Shown: positions 29,935-30,736 of the stretch, in pieces | How the letters are laid out: each line of letters begins with the position of its first letter | Position numbering within the stretch: the first letter of the stretch is position 1 | Virus record (IMG/VR): IMGVR_UViG_3300046703_000037 | Coordinates: 1 to 30,736 of that record | Strand: one strand, 5' to 3' | Origin: a virus | Length of the DNA stretch: 30,736 nucleotides | Made by a program: the position numbers and the translations under genes | The notes under the pieces: model-generated | What the model was told of the DNA's origin: nothing | Databases searched by the model: none | Seen by the model: only the letters and a program-made list of their open reading frames with translations

Positions 29935-30066
29935 TCAATTCCAAAAAAGAGTTATCCCAGCCGCGATGAAGAGAAGATGCAGGACCAGGACCAGGACAAA
30001 CGTGGTCGTGTCCTTGTGAACACCCTGCTGCGGCACGTAGCGAATCGGCGTGAGATACCATCTCAT
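29935..30066 (-). CDS. 43-residue membrane protein
   Basis: ATG 30066 overlaps the upstream stop (ATGA) and has AAGGAG 7 nt upstream. Residues 1-21 are basic and polar (MRWYLTPIRYVPQQGVHKD); residues 22-42 are a single transmembrane segment (TFVLVLVLHLLFIAAGITLF). Last gene before the 29.9-kb promoter gap. Function unknown. Confidence 0.65.
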   Translation of the reverse strand: MRWYLTPIRYVPQQGVHKDTTTFVLVLVLHLLFIAAGITLFWN

Positions 30067-30365
30067 GTCTTGATCTCCTTCGGCCATGCGATGTCGATCA
30101 CAGCCTGGGGGGCGTTGGGTATGAGGCGACGGGGGATTTCCCAACCTCGCCCCGCCCATGCTTCGGCCGTAACCTCATCCTGGGCACGTCCCCCACGATT
30201 CTCTGGGAGGGGTACTGGTGCCCAGTAGTCCTTGCCCCTCTGCGGGCAGTTGACATCATTAGAGCCCACTTCCCAAGCTTCTCCATCTTGGGCGACCAAG
30301 ATGCAACCCCGAAGGCCAAACGAGTTTGTATTCCGCGAGATGTCCGCGAGTCTGAAACGCTTCAT
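30063..30365 (-). CDS. Hypothetical protein
   Basis: 100 residues from ATG 30365 with AGGAGG 8 nt upstream. Starts MKRFRLADISRNTNSFGLRG. A beta-rich first half (GCILVAQDGEAWEVGSND) is followed by a loop-rich region with Pro, Arg and Gly and a C-terminal IPNAPQAVIDIAW. No motif recognised. Coupled to both neighbours. Confidence 0.6.
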   Translation of the reverse strand: MKRFRLADISRNTNSFGLRGCILVAQDGEAWEVGSNDVNCPQRGKDYWAPVPLPENRGGRAQDEVTAEAWAGRGWEIPRRLIPNAPQAVIDIAWPKEIKT

Positions 30366-30366
30366 C

Positions 30367-30717
30367 TTAGTTCCTCCTCACTTGGAGTTGGAGATAGACC
30401 TCTTTGTGATTCAATGTCGCGGGGACACAACCCCCGGCCACGAATGACGCCAAAGACTCCTCTGTCAAGGCCAGACAGACAATCGGCCGCAGAGACGGAC
30501 CCTCGGGTGCCCCGTTCGACAGAGCCGCCTGCCCTTGGGCGTCGTAAAGAACCTCTGTGACACCTGCCCGCCCCTCCTTGAGGTCTTCGGGCGGCGTAAT
30601 CTTCGGCCCCGGAATCGCAGGAGGCCCCGAGACCTTCTTCGGCTGGAAAGCGAATCCGCACTTGCAAACGAGGGTGCGAACCCCCACGCCAGTCGAACAT
30701 TGTGGGCACGTTTTCAT
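30367..30717 (-). CDS. Zinc-ribbon protein
   Basis: 116 residues from ATG 30717. The N-terminus MKTCPQCSTGVGVRTLVCKC with two CxC/CxxC knuckles is a zinc ribbon (residues 4-20). A Pro-rich linker (SGPPAIPGPKITPPED) leads to a C-terminal beta-rich domain ending VYLQLQVRRN. The upstream AGGAGG is further away than usual (about 13 nt). This is the first minus-strand gene visible; the operon probably continues to the right. Confidence 0.6.
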   Translation of the reverse strand: MKTCPQCSTGVGVRTLVCKCGFAFQPKKVSGPPAIPGPKITPPEDLKEGRAGVTEVLYDAQGQAALSNGAPEGPSLRPIVCLALTEESLASFVAGGCVPATLNHKEVYLQLQVRRN

Positions 30718-30736
30718 CGGAATGGGAGTCCCTCCT

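Overview
The window is a contiguous piece of a tailed bacteriophage genome, moderately GC-rich, with almost no non-coding DNA and extensive start/stop overlap between genes. No terminase, portal, recognisable major capsid, integrase or lysozyme-type endolysin is visible, so it is part of a larger genome. A tail-nozzle-like protein, then tail fibres, then three consecutive internal (ejection-type) proteins suggests a podovirus-like virion. Shine-Dalgarno starts, sigma70-type promoters and lipoprotein signal peptides fit a bacterial host. The host cannot be named from the sequence.

Left arm, plus strand (1-12515): the end of a possible upstream gene, a putative head protein followed by an intrinsic terminator, a nozzle/stabilisation-like protein carrying an inserted domain, three small fibre proteins built from shared modules, two glutamine/alanine-rich internal virion proteins, a giant 1858-residue protein, and a small membrane protein that could be a holin. 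The giant protein contains a clear radical SAM domain (CX3CX2C at residues 785-792) inside an otherwise ejection/polyvalent-type architecture. The plus- and minus-strand transcription units converge at about 12.45-12.57 kb, where there is an 11-bp hairpin.

Right arm, minus strand (30717 down to 12445): read in transcription order, it holds small zinc-ribbon and membrane proteins, a SprT-like metalloprotease, a recombination endonuclease VII-type nuclease, a proofreading family A DNA polymerase, an RMF-like protein, a VRR-NUC nuclease, a PD-(D/E)XK nuclease with a cysteine cluster, and a RecA-like (Sak4-type) ATPase. Next come a short membrane peptide, a zinc ribbon and a GroES-like co-chaperonin, a putative ssDNA-binding protein, a terminator, an HTH protein, a tRNA-like gene with an aberrant anticodon arm, and a Toprim/SF3 primase-helicase. 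The arm ends with a nucleotide-metabolism fusion (dATP/dGTP diphosphohydrolase N-domain plus deoxyribosyltransferase-like domain), a metallophosphoesterase and an envelope module (metallopeptidase-like lipoprotein, small membrane protein, second lipoprotein). A consensus TTGACA-N17-TATAAT promoter sits inside this last module.

Across both arms the 9-mer GTTTACACG occurs nine times, plus two one-mismatch copies, mostly 2-5 kb apart and almost always in the orientation of transcription. It falls in several reading frames, and some copies use unfavoured codons. It behaves as a DNA-level signal, not a coding by-product. This and the radical SAM domain are the two most unusual observations.
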